A DNA stretch of 47,872 nucleotides from Bacillus sp. AFS098217 (GTDB lineage: Bacteria; Bacillota; Bacilli; Bacillales; Bacillaceae_G), in NCBI RefSeq assembly GCF_002551815.1, contig NZ_NVPR01000042.1, positions 10,441-58,312 of the forward strand. The letters are read 5' to 3'. Under the pieces are notes generated by a model. The model was not told where the DNA came from, did not search any database, and saw nothing but the letters and a program-made list of their open reading frames with translations. The position numbers and the translations under genes are program-made. Below are positions 16,253 through 26,211 of this stretch, piece after piece; within the stretch, counting starts at the first letter, position 1, and every line of letters begins with the position of its first letter.

Positions 16253-18912
16253 TGAAGTAACATCCAGACATTTTTACTAGAAACAGGTTTACTAATTAAA
16301 AATCCTTGAATGTGGTCACAATTTTGATTGTGTAAGAATGACCATTGTTCATGTGTTTCAACGCCTTCAGCAATAACATTCAGCTGTAGTTTTTTTGCCA
16401 ATGTAATAATAGAAGAAATAATTGCTTCTTCTAGAGGACTATTTTTAATTTCACTAATGAATTCTTTTGCAATTTTTAATGTATTAATAGGATATTTTGT
16501 TAGATAAGATAAAGAACTATAGCCAGTTCCAAAGTCATCGATTGAAATTTGAATACCGAGTTTCTGAAGTTGTTCTAGTTTTTCGATGACAGATTGCTTC
16601 TTATTGATGGCAATGCTTTCTGTAATTTCAATGTCCAATGCTTCTGGGATTAATTCTGTTTCCTCTAATACTTTTGAAATAGTTGGAATGAGGTCTGCAT
16701 GATTAAATTGTACGACAGATAGGTTCACGCCAACCTTTAAATGAGTAAAACCTTGGTTGTGCCATCTTTTCGCTTCTAAACAAGCGGTACGGAGAATCCA
16801 GTTTCCAAGCTCAATAATAAATCCTGTTTCCTCTGCCAGCGGGATGAATTGTGCTGGGGATACAGTACCGAGCTTTGGATGTTTCCAACGAATTAATGCT
16901 TCAAATCCAATGATTTGTTTTGTTTTCATATTGACTTGAGGCTGGTACTCAAGGAAAAATTCATTTTGTTGTAGCGCTTTAGAAAGCTCGCTTTCTAAAA
17001 AGTGTATTTCATTTTCGGCAATGCTCATTTCTTTTGAGAAGAAAATATATGTATTTTTTCCGCTTGCCTTTGCACGATACATAGCCATGTCTGCATGCTT
17101 CATTAATTCTGTAGCGTGAGTGCCATAATCGGGATACATTGCAATGCCAATACTTGGTGTAATAGAAAGTTCTTCATCTTGGATAAAGAATGGCTTGTTT
17201 AATACTGTTAATATTTGATCAGCTATAAAAGAGGCACTTTTCTCAGAATACATATCCGGCAGTAAAATTGTGAATTCGTCCCCGCCTTGACGTGCAACAA
17301 TATCTTTTGAGCGCAGACAACCTCTCAACCTTTTTGCTACTTCAATCAATAATAAATCCCCAACATCATGTCCTAGACGATCATTAATTTTTTTAAATCG
17401 GTCTAGATCAAGGAACAATACAGCAACATCGTTTAAATTCGTTTGTGCCTCCTCTAAAACAGAGCGTAAGTCTTTTTCAAATTTTCGACGATTCGGTAGT
17501 CCTGTAAGTGCGTCATGAAATGCTAAATGTTCGACTTGTTTTTGTTGCTCATATAAAGCTGTAATATCACGAGCAATACCAAACATCCCAACCACTTCTT
17601 TTTCAATTGAAATTGGAATGAGTGTAACCTGAAGATAATAGTAATAGCCTTCTTTTTTCTTTGTTCGTACTTCTAGTGTTTGGGGCCTGCCTTCTTTTGT
17701 AACTTGTAATGCTCTATTTAGAAGTTCATGGTCTTGTGCATCAATAAAATGTAAAAGAGAATAGCTGGTGACTTCACAGTAGTAGGCTGTAAAGAGACTT
17801 TCACAAGCTTTATTCGAACTCTGGAAAATTCCATCCATATCTAGTGAAAATACAGCATCGGGATGATCCTCAAATAGCGATTTATATCTTTGCTCACTTT
17901 TAGAAAGAGCGAATGCTCCTTCTTCGACCTTACCTTCTAATTGTGTAGTCAACTTTTCATATGTATTAATTAGTTTTTGATTAGCTTTCCACATGTATAA
18001 TTGTCTTAAGAATAATAAGATAAGAGATAGTGCAAATCCAATTAACATAGGTTTTTTGTCTGCAAGCTCTGAGATTATAAAGATAAAAGTTATGATTAGA
18101 CTAAAGTACGGCAAAATAAATCGTACATAATCAAATGGATAATATTTCATCTTTGTTTCGTGCTGAATTGGTTTATTGAATACATACAGTAGTGAGGATA
18201 AACCAATTGAGAGTATAGAAGCGGTATGGATGAAATAAGTAAATTCAGCAGAGATTTCTACACCTCTATTTAGTTGGAAAATATAAACATATCCATAAAT
18301 AAGTATAATAGCAAAACCGATAATTAACGCAATTCTACTAGAAGAATGCTGCTCTCTTCTATATAGGCTAATGACAGCATATATCATTAATGATTGCGCA
18401 ATGAAGTATCCCGTTATAACCCACATTTCGTTTGTTATGTCGCTAAGTTGTGAAATGTTGAGTATGATAGTAAGGATAAAATAGATATTCATAATAATGA
18501 TAAATATGCTATCGAATAAAAACTGGGAAAGACCTTTAATAGAATAATGTTTTGTGAATTTTATTGCAAAACCAGTAAATAATAAAATGTATTGTATGAT
18601 GAAAAAGGGAACTGCCTCGTGTGAAAGTATAGATTGTTTATAAATAGAAAAAGACTGTAAAAATAAAGTGATTTCCATTATGAAACTGCATAAACATGTA
18701 CATAAGATTAAGATCCAAAATAATTTTTCTCCACTTTTCATCTTGTGGATAGCTTTATACAAACAAGCGCAGGAGAAAATAGCAGCGAAGGAAAATAAGA
18801 AGATAATGCCAAACTCCTTTCCGCTCCAGCCTTTAGGAATAAACATAATCCAAAGGAAAAATATAAGAATATACATGATAACAAAATTTACATACTTTCT
18901 TTGATTAATCAT
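16234..18912 (-). CDS. Membrane PAS-GGDEF-EAL protein (cyclic-di-GMP turnover)
   Basis: An 892-residue bifunctional-type enzyme. About eight transmembrane helices (10-315) are followed by a PAS domain (about 335-450, YKSLFEDHPDAVFSLDMDG), a GGDEF domain with intact GGDEF (543-547, making c-di-GMP) and an EAL domain with intact EAL (671-673, GFEALIRW) plus DIEITES, DDFGTGYSSLSYL and GVETHEQ (degrading it). Both catalytic signatures look complete, so the net activity cannot be read from sequence. ATG 18912 (complement) is chosen because GGAG is 7 bases upstream; a TTG at 18930 overlaps it. It may be the protein named CdgF in B. thuringiensis, but I cannot confirm that. Confidence 0.92.
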   Translation of the reverse strand: MINQRKYVNFVIMYILIFFLWIMFIPKGWSGKEFGIIFLFSFAAIFSCACLYKAIHKMKSGEKLFWILILCTCLCSFIMEITLFLQSFSIYKQSILSHEAVPFFIIQYILLFTGFAIKFTKHYSIKGLSQFLFDSIFIIIMNIYFILTIILNISQLSDITNEMWVITGYFIAQSLMIYAVISLYRREQHSSSRIALIIGFAIILIYGYVYIFQLNRGVEISAEFTYFIHTASILSIGLSSLLYVFNKPIQHETKMKYYPFDYVRFILPYFSLIITFIFIISELADKKPMLIGFALSLILLFLRQLYMWKANQKLINTYEKLTTQLEGKVEEGAFALSKSEQRYKSLFEDHPDAVFSLDMDGIFQSSNKACESLFTAYYCEVTSYSLLHFIDAQDHELLNRALQVTKEGRPQTLEVRTKKKEGYYYYLQVTLIPISIEKEVVGMFGIARDITALYEQQKQVEHLAFHDALTGLPNRRKFEKDLRSVLEEAQTNLNDVAVLFLDLDRFKKINDRLGHDVGDLLLIEVAKRLRGCLRSKDIVARQGGDEFTILLPDMYSEKSASFIADQILTVLNKPFFIQDEELSITPSIGIAMYPDYGTHATELMKHADMAMYRAKASGKNTYIFFSKEMSIAENEIHFLESELSKALQQNEFFLEYQPQVNMKTKQIIGFEALIRWKHPKLGTVSPAQFIPLAEETGFIIELGNWILRTACLEAKRWHNQGFTHLKVGVNLSVVQFNHADLIPTISKVLEETELIPEALDIEITESIAINKKQSVIEKLEQLQKLGIQISIDDFGTGYSSLSYLTKYPINTLKIAKEFISEIKNSPLEEAIISSIITLAKKLQLNVIAEGVETHEQWSFLHNQNCDHIQGFLISKPVSSKNVWMLLQQKTTV

Positions 18913-19022
18913 ATTATTACTCCGTTTCAATAAAGTTGAATCTAAGGGGAAAATGCTAATTTAAATAATAGCATATAAAGTAAAGGTTTTGTCATTATAA
19001 AAACGACGTCTTCTTTTAACAT

Positions 19023-19050
19023 AAAACAACGTAACGTTACGTTGTTTTTG
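19023..19050. terminator. Terminator downstream of the cardiolipin synthase-like gene
   Basis: AACAACGTAAC (19025-19035) is perfectly mirrored by GTTACGTTGTT (19036-19046), flanked by an A-run and a T-run. It lies 70 bases beyond the leftward gene's stop. Confidence 0.65.
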
Positions 19051-19117
19051 CGTTTTATTTTCCTTATAGAAGAGAGCCCATCAGAGTGCCAAATCCTTTT
19101 GCTTACGCTCAATGGTT

Positions 19118-20311
19118 CTATAAGAAAAACGCTAGTATTGTCCCAATCCATTCTTTTCCTTTATCAACAATAGTGAGGGAGGTAACATCTTTCCAAGAAA
19201 GTAATGTAGATGCTTCTATATCTTTGTTAATTTCGGTTTTAATTTTCTTTATAAAGGCTTCATCATATAAGAGGCAATTTATTTCGTGATTGAGATACAA
19301 ACTTCTCATATCAACATTAGCTGTTCCGATATCGCAAATATGGTTATCTACCATGATGATTTTTGCGTGGAAAAATCCTTCTTGAAATGAATAAATATCG
19401 CAACCAGCTTGTATGAGTTTTCGGCAATATGGCAGCCTTGCTTCTCGAACGAGAGGATGATCGGCTTTATGAGGAACAAGAATGGTAACATGAACTCCTC
19501 GGCCTTTCGCTTGTAATAAGGCATCCATAATTTTTTTTCCGGGAATAAAATAAGGTGTTCCTATGTATAGTTCTTTCTTAGCGCTCTCAATCAAGTTTAA
19601 GAATGTTTGTTGTAAGTAAGCGCCATCTGTTGGAATAAAACGGTGCAGCATGGTGCCTGGTTGTTGTTTTGGAAAATAAATCGCATTTTCTAGTAAATCT
19701 TGAGAAGTGTCATCGCGCCAGTCATGTAAAAATTGCTTTTGTAAATCTTGTACGCCTTCTCCAGTCAGGCGTAAATGATAATCGCGCCATAGCCCTAATT
19801 TAGAATTGTGCCCTAAATACTCCTCACCGATATTGAAGCCGCCGATATAACCAATTTTTCCATCAATAATCGTAATTTTTCTATGATTTCTTTGATTCGC
19901 TGAAAAAAAGAGAAATGGTAATTTTACTTTGTGACAAAACGAAAAAGAGACACCGTTTTTTTGTAACGAGCGAATGGATTCTCTCGATAATTGATGACTC
20001 CCGATACGATCAAGGAGGAGACGTACTTCGACTCCTTGTTTTGCTTTGTTAATTAGTAATTGTAAAAAGGTTTGACTTATTTCATCGTTTTTAACAATAA
20101 AAAATAAAATATGGATATGGTGTTTTGCTTGTTTGATGTCATGAAATAAATCATTGTATAAGTTTGTTCCACATGTATAAAGGTGAAAGTCGCTTCGTCG
20201 TAATGGAAAAGCGCGAGGTTTTAGTCGCTTTAAATGAAGTATTCTTCCATACAAAAGGTCTATTATGAACCAAAGGGCAAAACATATTAGTAAGAGAGAT
20301 AAAAAGACCAT
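19118..20311 (-). CDS. Cardiolipin synthase-like phospholipase D family protein (YwiE/ClsB-like)
   Basis: A membrane-bound PLD-superfamily enzyme predicted to make cardiolipin from phosphatidylglycerol. One hydrophobic N-terminal segment (residues 2-22, VFLSLLLICFALWFIIDLLYG) anchors it. Two HKD motifs are complete: NHRKITIIDGKIGYIGGFN and FHAKIIMVDNHICDIGTANVD, each HxKx4D followed by a GG/GT-N motif. At 397 residues it is shorter than the ~480-residue ClsA type, which usually has two N-terminal helices, and fits the YwiE group encoded at the same place in B. subtilis. AAGGAG precedes ATG 20311 (complement). Confidence 0.85.
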   Translation of the reverse strand: MVFLSLLLICFALWFIIDLLYGRILHLKRLKPRAFPLRRSDFHLYTCGTNLYNDLFHDIKQAKHHIHILFFIVKNDEISQTFLQLLINKAKQGVEVRLLLDRIGSHQLSRESIRSLQKNGVSFSFCHKVKLPFLFFSANQRNHRKITIIDGKIGYIGGFNIGEEYLGHNSKLGLWRDYHLRLTGEGVQDLQKQFLHDWRDDTSQDLLENAIYFPKQQPGTMLHRFIPTDGAYLQQTFLNLIESAKKELYIGTPYFIPGKKIMDALLQAKGRGVHVTILVPHKADHPLVREARLPYCRKLIQAGCDIYSFQEGFFHAKIIMVDNHICDIGTANVDMRSLYLNHEINCLLYDEAFIKKIKTEINKDIEASTLLSWKDVTSLTIVDKGKEWIGTILAFFL

Positions 20312-20374
20312 TACTAAGCTCCTTCCCTCGTATTTATTTTCACTTTGCTAGTTGTGGATTGTAAGACCATTACG

Positions 20375-20391
20375 AATTAAAGTTTCACTTT
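20375..20391. promoter_or_regulatory. 17-base motif shared (inverted) with 26064-26080
   Basis: AATTAAAGTTTCACTTT here is the exact reverse complement of the motif in the gap between the two acyl-CoA dehydrogenase genes. It contains the palindrome AAAGT-TTC-ACTTT and may be a binding site for the local TetR regulator (inference). Confidence 0.35.
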
Positions 20392-20452
20392 GTAGTTTCA
20401 CCTAAATAAATAGCTTTATGAAAAAAATGTGTTGTTGTATAACAAAAAACTG

Positions 20453-20480
20453 TTGACTGAATGCTCACTCATTATATAAT
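20453..20480 (+). promoter_or_regulatory. fadF promoter with FadR-like operator
   Basis: TTGACT (20453-20458) and TATAAT (20475-20480) are 16 bases apart. Across the spacer lies TGAATG-CTCACT-CATTAT, close to the B. subtilis FadR box pattern TGAATG-N6-CATTCA (left half perfect, right half 4 of 6). A repressor there would block polymerase. The transcript would have about an 80-base leader. Confidence 0.55.
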
Positions 20481-20565
20481 GGGAATAGGGGATACAATTC
20501 AGAAAATTTTATATTTTTGAAGATTCTAAAAGAAAGAGGGCTTACAAAGAGAGGGGTAGCATAAA

Positions 20566-22674
20566 ATGAATAGCTTACTAATCGTAAATTGGCTGGCTGC
20601 CATTGTTGTTATTGCTTATGCGGGATATTTGTTTGTATATCTTATACGAACGAGGATGGCCTACATACAATTAGGAAAAAAAGTAGAATTTGACCGCCGC
20701 TTTAAAGAGAGATGGGATATTCTCAAGGTCAACGTTTTCGGTCAAAAAAAATTATTGAAAGACAAAAAAAGCGGTATCATGCACGTTATGTTTTTTTATG
20801 GATTTATTCTTGTCCAATTTGGAGCAATTGACTTCATTTGGAAAGGACTAGCACCAGGATCACATCTTCCACTTGGACCACTATACCCTGCATTTACATT
20901 CTTCCAGGAAATTATCACACTTATGATCTTAATCGCAGTTTTTTGGGCTTTTTATAGAAGATACGTTGAAAAACTTGTTCGTTTAAAACGTAATTTTAAA
21001 TCAGGCCTTGTTCTTATTTTTATCGGAGGCTTAATGCTTTCTGTACTACTTGGTAACGGAATGGGCATTATATGGCATGGCGAGGAGCTTTCATGGAGCG
21101 AACCAATTGCTTCTGGAATCGCTTACGTTTTTTCAGGGATAAATGAAACCGTAGCTATTTCGGTGTTCTATTTCTCTTGGTGGGTGCATTTACTTATTTT
21201 GGTAACATTTTTGGTTTATGTTCCACAATCAAAGCATGCACATTTAATCGCTGGGCCGGTCAATGTGTTTTTTACACGTCTGTCTAATCCAGGAAAACTT
21301 GAAAAAATTGATTTTGAAGATGAAACACAAGAAACATTTGGTGTTGGAAAAATTGAAGACTTTAGACAGACACAACTTATTGATTTATACGCTTGTGTAG
21401 AATGTGGTCGCTGTACAAATATGTGCCCGGCAACAGGGACAGGCAAGATGTTGTCACCAATGGATTTAATTGTAAAGCTTCGCGATCATTTGACTGATAA
21501 GGGGGCAGCGGTGACATCAAAAGTACCATGGGTCCCGGCAGTTGCGTTTAACAATACACAAGGAAATCAGTTAGCGATGATGGCAGCGGGGCAAGGACAA
21601 CAAGAATCGGCAGCGGCACTTTCTTATGATCCAAGCTTAATTGGAGATGTCATTACAGAAGAAGAAATTTGGGCATGTACAACGTGCCGTAACTGTGAAG
21701 ATCAGTGCCCAGTTATGAATGAACACGTTGACAAAGTCATTGATTTACGTCGTTATCTTGTTTTAACAGAAGGTAAGATGGATGCGGAAGCGCAGCGTGC
21801 CATGACAAATATTGAACGCCAAGGGAACCCATGGGGGCTAAATCGTAAAGAGCGTGAAACATGGCGACAAGGCGATGATGAAGTAACGGTTCCGACTGTG
21901 AAAGAGAAAACAAAAACTGGCGAAGAATTTGAATATTTATTCTGGGTTGGCTCGATGGGATCATATGATAATCGCAGTCAGAAAATTGCAATATCATTTG
22001 CAAAGCTGATGAATAAAGCAGGCATTTCGTTTGCGATTCTTGGTAACAAAGAGAAGAACTCCGGCGATACGCCGCGCCGCCTCGGAAATGAATTCGTGTT
22101 CCAAGAGATGGCGACGAAGAACATTGAGGAGTTTGAAAAAGCAGGTGTGAAGAAAATCGTTACGATTGATCCGCATGCTTATAACACGTTTAAAAATGAG
22201 TATCCAGACTTTGGCTTACAAGCAGAAGTCTATCACCATACAGAATTATTAGCACAGTGGGTGAAAGAAGGGCGCTTAGCGCCAGTTCACCGAATTGAAG
22301 AAACAATCACGTATCATGATTCCTGTTATTTAGGAAGATACAACGAAGTATATGAGGCGCCGCGCAGCATTTTAAAAGCGATTCCAGGCGTAACTGTTGT
22401 TGAAATGGAGCGTAATCGCGAAACAGGTATGTGTTGTGGCGCAGGTGGCGGACTGATGTGGATGGAAGAAACAACAGGTTCACGTATTAACGTTGCACGC
22501 ACAGAACAAGCACTTGCTGTGAAACCGTCAATTATTGGTACGGGATGTCCGTATTGCTTAACAATGATTAGTGACGGTACGAAAGCAAAAGAAGTAGAAG
22601 AACAAGTTCAAACGCTTGATGTAACGGAGATTTTAGAACGATCTGTTATCGGGCCGAAGAAAGAAGCAATGTAA
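20566..22674 (+). CDS. fadF: FadF-type membrane iron-sulphur oxidoreductase
   Basis: Thought to pass electrons from acyl-CoA oxidation (via electron-transfer flavoprotein) to the membrane quinone pool. The 702 residues contain an N-terminal cytochrome-b-like membrane domain with about six helices (1-235). Two 4Fe-4S motifs follow, CVECGRCTNMCP (from Cys277) and CTTCRNCEDQCP (from Cys371). The C-terminal heterodisulphide-reductase-type domain carries YHDSCYLGR and MCCGAGGG (Cys623). It matches B. subtilis FadF (YwjF). First gene of the beta-oxidation cluster, behind a FadR-like operator. Confidence 0.88.
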   Translation: MNSLLIVNWLAAIVVIAYAGYLFVYLIRTRMAYIQLGKKVEFDRRFKERWDILKVNVFGQKKLLKDKKSGIMHVMFFYGFILVQFGAIDFIWKGLAPGSHLPLGPLYPAFTFFQEIITLMILIAVFWAFYRRYVEKLVRLKRNFKSGLVLIFIGGLMLSVLLGNGMGIIWHGEELSWSEPIASGIAYVFSGINETVAISVFYFSWWVHLLILVTFLVYVPQSKHAHLIAGPVNVFFTRLSNPGKLEKIDFEDETQETFGVGKIEDFRQTQLIDLYACVECGRCTNMCPATGTGKMLSPMDLIVKLRDHLTDKGAAVTSKVPWVPAVAFNNTQGNQLAMMAAGQGQQESAAALSYDPSLIGDVITEEEIWACTTCRNCEDQCPVMNEHVDKVIDLRRYLVLTEGKMDAEAQRAMTNIERQGNPWGLNRKERETWRQGDDEVTVPTVKEKTKTGEEFEYLFWVGSMGSYDNRSQKIAISFAKLMNKAGISFAILGNKEKNSGDTPRRLGNEFVFQEMATKNIEEFEKAGVKKIVTIDPHAYNTFKNEYPDFGLQAEVYHHTELLAQWVKEGRLAPVHRIEETITYHDSCYLGRYNEVYEAPRSILKAIPGVTVVEMERNRETGMCCGAGGGLMWMEETTGSRINVARTEQALAVKPSIIGTGCPYCLTMISDGTKAKEVEEQVQTLDVTEILERSVIGPKKEAM

Positions 22675-22704
22675 TCATATGTAAGAATTCATACAACTTT
22701 AGAT

Positions 22705-22727
22705 AGAGGTGCAAGATTTGCACCTCT
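22705..22727 (+). terminator. Hairpin after fadF (possible attenuator)
   Basis: AGAGGTGCAA pairs with TTGCACCTCT through GAT. There is no T-run, so it may trim or partly stop the fadF message rather than end it. A second GC-rich hairpin, GGCGCTCAGCGCC, lies at 22751-22763 just before the thiolase. Confidence 0.5.
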
Positions 22728-22788
22728 TCTCAACGTAGTAATATCGAGCGGGCGCTCAGCGCCGAAAAAAGAAATGGGGGAAAGAAAC

Positions 22789-23970
22789 TTGGTCAGAACA
22801 GTTATTTTAAGTGCTGCAAGAACACCGGTTGGAAAGTTTGGGGGATCTTTAAAGGACGTAAAAGCAACGGAACTTGGAGGAATTGCGATTAAAGCTGCGC
22901 TTGAACGAGCAAATGTTTCTGAGGGCGACGTTGAAGAAGTTATATTTGGAACGGTTATTCAAGGAGGACAGGGGCAAATTCCTTCGCGTCAAGCCGCGAG
23001 AGAAGCAGGACTTCCATGGGAGACGCGTACGGAAACTGTAAATAAAGTTTGTGCATCAGGTCTTCGTGCTGTGACGTTAGGCGATCAAATTATTCGCACT
23101 GGCGATCAAACGCTTATTGTGGCAGGCGGAATGGAATCGATGAGTAATAGTCCTTATATTTTACGAGGCGCGCGCTGGGGATACCGGATGGGCCATAATG
23201 AAGTTGCCGATTTAAATATAGTAGATGGCTTAACATGTTCATTTTCCGGCATACATATGGGTGTGTATGGTGGAGAAGTTGCGAAGGAAGATGGGATCTC
23301 TCGCGAAGCGCAAGATGAATGGGCGTATCGTAGTCATCAGCGTGCAATTGCCGCGCAGAAGGAAGGGCGATTTGAAGAGGAAATCGTACCTGTATCTGTA
23401 CCGCAGCGAAAGGGAGACCCGATTGTTGTTGCCAAAGATGAAGCGCCGCGTGAAGATACAACGGTTGAAAAGTTAGCGAAGTTAAAGCCTGTATTTGATA
23501 AAACGGCAGCAGTAACAGCCGGGAATGCGCCAGGACTAAATGATGGCGGAGCGGCACTCGTATTAATGAGCGAGGACAGAGCGCGGCAAGAAGGAAGAAA
23601 ACCGCTAGCAACGATTTTAGGGCATACCGCGATTGCAGTAGAGGCAAAAGATTTCCCAAGAACACCAGGTTATGCGATTAACGAGCTTTTGAAGAAGACT
23701 GGTAAAACAATAGAAGATATTGATTTATTTGAGATTAATGAAGCTTTCGCAGCAGTTGCAATTGCCAGCGCGGAAATCGCAGGGATTGACCCTGAAAAGA
23801 TCAATGTAAACGGCGGTGCAGTTGCGATGGGACATCCAATTGGAGCAAGCGGTGCACGTATTATCGTTACACTTATTCATGCGCTGAAGCAGCACGGCGG
23901 CGGAATTGGAATCGCATCGATTTGTAGCGGTGGTGGCCAAGGCGATGCAATTATGATTGAGGTTCATTAA
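22789..23970 (+). CDS. Acetyl-CoA C-acyltransferase (thiolase)
   Basis: Carries out the thiolytic step of beta-oxidation (or its reverse). With TTG 22789 as the start the protein has 393 residues and the nucleophile is Cys88 ([10 protein letters not shown]), the usual position. GGGGG stands 8 bases upstream. ATG 22774, five codons earlier, overlaps that ribosome binding site and lacks its own. Other family motifs: INEAFA, the [16 protein letters not shown] histidine loop, and the C-terminal [11 protein letters not shown] cysteine. B. subtilis counterparts are MmgA and FadA. Confidence 0.92.
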   Translation: MVRTVILSAARTPVGKFGGSLKDVKATELGGIAIKAALERANVSEGDVEEVIFGTVIQGGQGQIPSRQAAREAGLPWETRTETVNKVCASGLRAVTLGDQIIRTGDQTLIVAGGMESMSNSPYILRGARWGYRMGHNEVADLNIVDGLTCSFSGIHMGVYGGEVAKEDGISREAQDEWAYRSHQRAIAAQKEGRFEEEIVPVSVPQRKGDPIVVAKDEAPREDTTVEKLAKLKPVFDKTAAVTAGNAPGLNDGGAALVLMSEDRARQEGRKPLATILGHTAIAVEAKDFPRTPGYAINELLKKTGKTIEDIDLFEINEAFAAVAIASAEIAGIDPEKINVNGGAVAMGHPIGASGARIIVTLIHALKQHGGGIGIASICSGGGQGDAIMIEVH

Positions 23971-23988
23971 TTAAGAGGGGGAGAAAAG

Positions 23989-24840
23989 ATGAGTGTACAA
24001 AAAATTGTTGTAATTGGTGCGGGGCAAATGGGATCAGGTATTGCACAAGTATGTGCAATGGCAGGTTATGACGTGTATATGCAAGATTTAAAGCAGGAGC
24101 AATTAGATAAAGGATTAGCTATTATTACAAAAAATTTAGCACGCCAAGTAGAGAAGGGCAGAATGGATGAAGCTTCTAAGGAAGCAACGTTAAATCGTCT
24201 TACAGCAACGATTGAATTGGATTGTGTAAAAGAGGCTGATCTAGTTATTGAGGCAGCTGTTGAGAAGATGGATATTAAAAAGAAAATTTTTGCGAATTTA
24301 GATGAAATTGCTCCAGAACATGCAATTTTGGCGACCAATACATCTTCTTTACCAATCACAGAAATAGCTGCGGTAACAAAACGTCCAGAGAAAGTGATTG
24401 GTATGCATTTTATGAATCCTGTTCCAGTTATGAAGCTTGTTGAAATTATTCGAGGGCTTGCAACAGATGATGTGGTATACGAAACAATTGAAGATATTAC
24501 AAAGAAAATTGGTAAAGTACCTGTTGAAGTGAATGATTTCCCTGGCTTTGTATCCAACCGTATTTTATTACCGATGATCAATGAAGCGGTTTATACGTTA
24601 TATGAAGGGGTAGCAACAAAAGAAGCGATTGATGAAGTGATGAAGCTTGGTATGAATCATCCAATGGGGCCATTAACATTAGCAGACTTTATCGGTTTAG
24701 ATACGTGTTTATACATTATGGAAGTATTGCATGAAGGGCTAGGGGATAGTAAGTATCGTCCATGTCCGTTATTACGTAAATATGTAAATGCGGGTTGGTT
24801 AGGTAGAAAAACAGGTCGTGGCTTCTACGTATACGAATAG
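23989..24840 (+). CDS. 3-hydroxybutyryl-CoA dehydrogenase
   Basis: NAD(P)-dependent oxidation of 3-hydroxyacyl-CoA, placed 18 bases after the thiolase in the same operon. The 283 residues start with the Rossmann motif [17 protein letters not shown]. The catalytic histidine is in [15 protein letters not shown], and the C-terminal helical domain has the family's [15 protein letters not shown] and [16 protein letters not shown] segments. Similar to B. subtilis MmgB. AGAGGGGGA precedes ATG 23989. Confidence 0.93.
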   Translation: MSVQKIVVIGAGQMGSGIAQVCAMAGYDVYMQDLKQEQLDKGLAIITKNLARQVEKGRMDEASKEATLNRLTATIELDCVKEADLVIEAAVEKMDIKKKIFANLDEIAPEHAILATNTSSLPITEIAAVTKRPEKVIGMHFMNPVPVMKLVEIIRGLATDDVVYETIEDITKKIGKVPVEVNDFPGFVSNRILLPMINEAVYTLYEGVATKEAIDEVMKLGMNHPMGPLTLADFIGLDTCLYIMEVLHEGLGDSKYRPCPLLRKYVNAGWLGRKTGRGFYVYE

Positions 24841-24934
24841 GAAACAAGGAAAGGTAGGTCTCCCTCTTTTTTTACAAAGTAGTGGTCTTACCCGGTGATT
24901 GAAAAAAGATATATAGCAAATGGAGGCGGGGCAT

Positions 24935-26065
24935 ATGAATTTTCATTTTACAGAAGAACAGCAAATGATGAGAAAGATGGTTCGAGATTTTGCACAAAAG
25001 GAAATCGCTCCCTTTGTTCCAAATATGGAACAAGGGGTGTTTCCTAGAGAGATTTTAACGAAAATGGGTGAGCTTGGATTAATGGGGATTCCAGCACCAG
25101 CAAAATATGGTGGTGCGGAAATGGATTTTATTTCTTATATATTAGCTATTGAGGAGCTATCGAAGGTGAGTGCAACAATTGGTGTTATTTTGGCGGTACA
25201 TACATCGGTTGGAACAAATCCAATTTTATATTTTGGAACAGAGGAACAAAAGCAAAAATATGTTTCTAAACTAGCAACGGGTGAATATTTAGGTGCATTC
25301 GCTTTAACGGAGCCGAGTGCAGGATCTGATGCAGGTGGCTTGAAATCAAGAGCCGTAAAACAGGGCGATCATTATGTGATTAACGGATCAAAGGTTTTTA
25401 TTACAAATGGAGGTGAGGCAGATACATATATCGTGTTTGCTTCTACAAATCCAGATGCAGGGAAAAGTGGGATTTCCGCGTTTATTGTGGAGAAAGATAC
25501 ACCAGGTTTAATCGTTGGAAAAGATGAGCATAAGATGGGGTTACTTGGTTCTCGTACTGTACAGCTTACATTTGAAGATATGAAGGTGCCAGCAGAAAAT
25601 TTACTTGGTGAAGAAGGACAAGGTTTTAAGGTAGCAATGGCAAATTTAGACGTTGGTCGTATTGGCATTGGGGCACAGGCACTTGGAATTGCTGAAGCAG
25701 CGTTAACTTGTGCAGTGGATTATGCGAAGGAGCGTGAGCAATTTGGGAAGCCAATTGCCGCGCAGCAAGGACTTGGTTTTAAGTTAGCGGATATGGCGAC
25801 AAGTGTAGAGGCTTCGAGGTTACTTGTATATAGGGCGGCATCGCTTAGAGCACAAGGGCTTCCGTGTGGAAAGGAAGCATCTATTGCGAAGTTATTTGCT
25901 TCTAAAACAGCGGTTGAGGTTGCGATTGAGGCAGTGCAAGTATTCGGCGGATACGGGTATACAAAAGATTATCCGGTTGAGAGATTTTTCCGAGATGCAA
26001 AAATTTGTGAAATTTATGAAGGAACGAGCGAAATACAAAGGCTTGTGATTAGCAGGGCTTTATAA
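24935..26065 (+). CDS. Acyl-CoA dehydrogenase (copy 1)
   Basis: FAD-dependent first step of beta-oxidation. 376 residues with the three-domain family layout: N-terminal helices, the FAD-binding [15 protein letters not shown] and [15 protein letters not shown] segments in the beta domain, and C-terminal helices with the catalytic glutamate in [14 protein letters not shown] 24935 follows GGAGG by 8 bases; an in-frame ATG at 24920 overlaps that site. It resembles B. subtilis MmgC/AcdA. A paralogous dehydrogenase follows after 146 bases. Confidence 0.93.
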   Translation: MNFHFTEEQQMMRKMVRDFAQKEIAPFVPNMEQGVFPREILTKMGELGLMGIPAPAKYGGAEMDFISYILAIEELSKVSATIGVILAVHTSVGTNPILYFGTEEQKQKYVSKLATGEYLGAFALTEPSAGSDAGGLKSRAVKQGDHYVINGSKVFITNGGEADTYIVFASTNPDAGKSGISAFIVEKDTPGLIVGKDEHKMGLLGSRTVQLTFEDMKVPAENLLGEEGQGFKVAMANLDVGRIGIGAQALGIAEAALTCAVDYAKEREQFGKPIAAQQGLGFKLADMATSVEASRLLVYRAASLRAQGLPCGKEASIAKLFASKTAVEVAIEAVQVFGGYGYTKDYPVERFFRDAKICEIYEGTSEIQRLVISRAL

Positions 26066-26118
26066 AGTGAAACTTTAATTAGTTGAATCAATCGGACTTT
26101 TACGGACAATTGGTCCGT
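26064..26118. promoter_or_regulatory. Shared 17-base motif and hairpin between the acyl-CoA dehydrogenase genes
   Basis: AAAGTGAAACTTTAATT (26064-26080) overlaps the stop of copy 1 and is the reverse complement of 20375-20391. ACGGAC-AATTG-GTCCGT (26102-26118) forms a small hairpin. No clear sigma-A promoter is seen. Confidence 0.35.
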
Positions 26119-26211
26119 CACCTGGCTTCTTTGTTTTTGCTGAATTTTAAGGTGGATATCTTACGGATTGTTATTACAGGATAAAGGTTAGAAAGTGGGG
26201 AGGAAAGAAAC

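Noticed and set aside
23114-23665. 183-codon antisense ORF inside the thiolase gene
   Set aside because: Leucine/serine-rich composition typical of antisense frames, no ribosome binding site, and the sense gene is intact.
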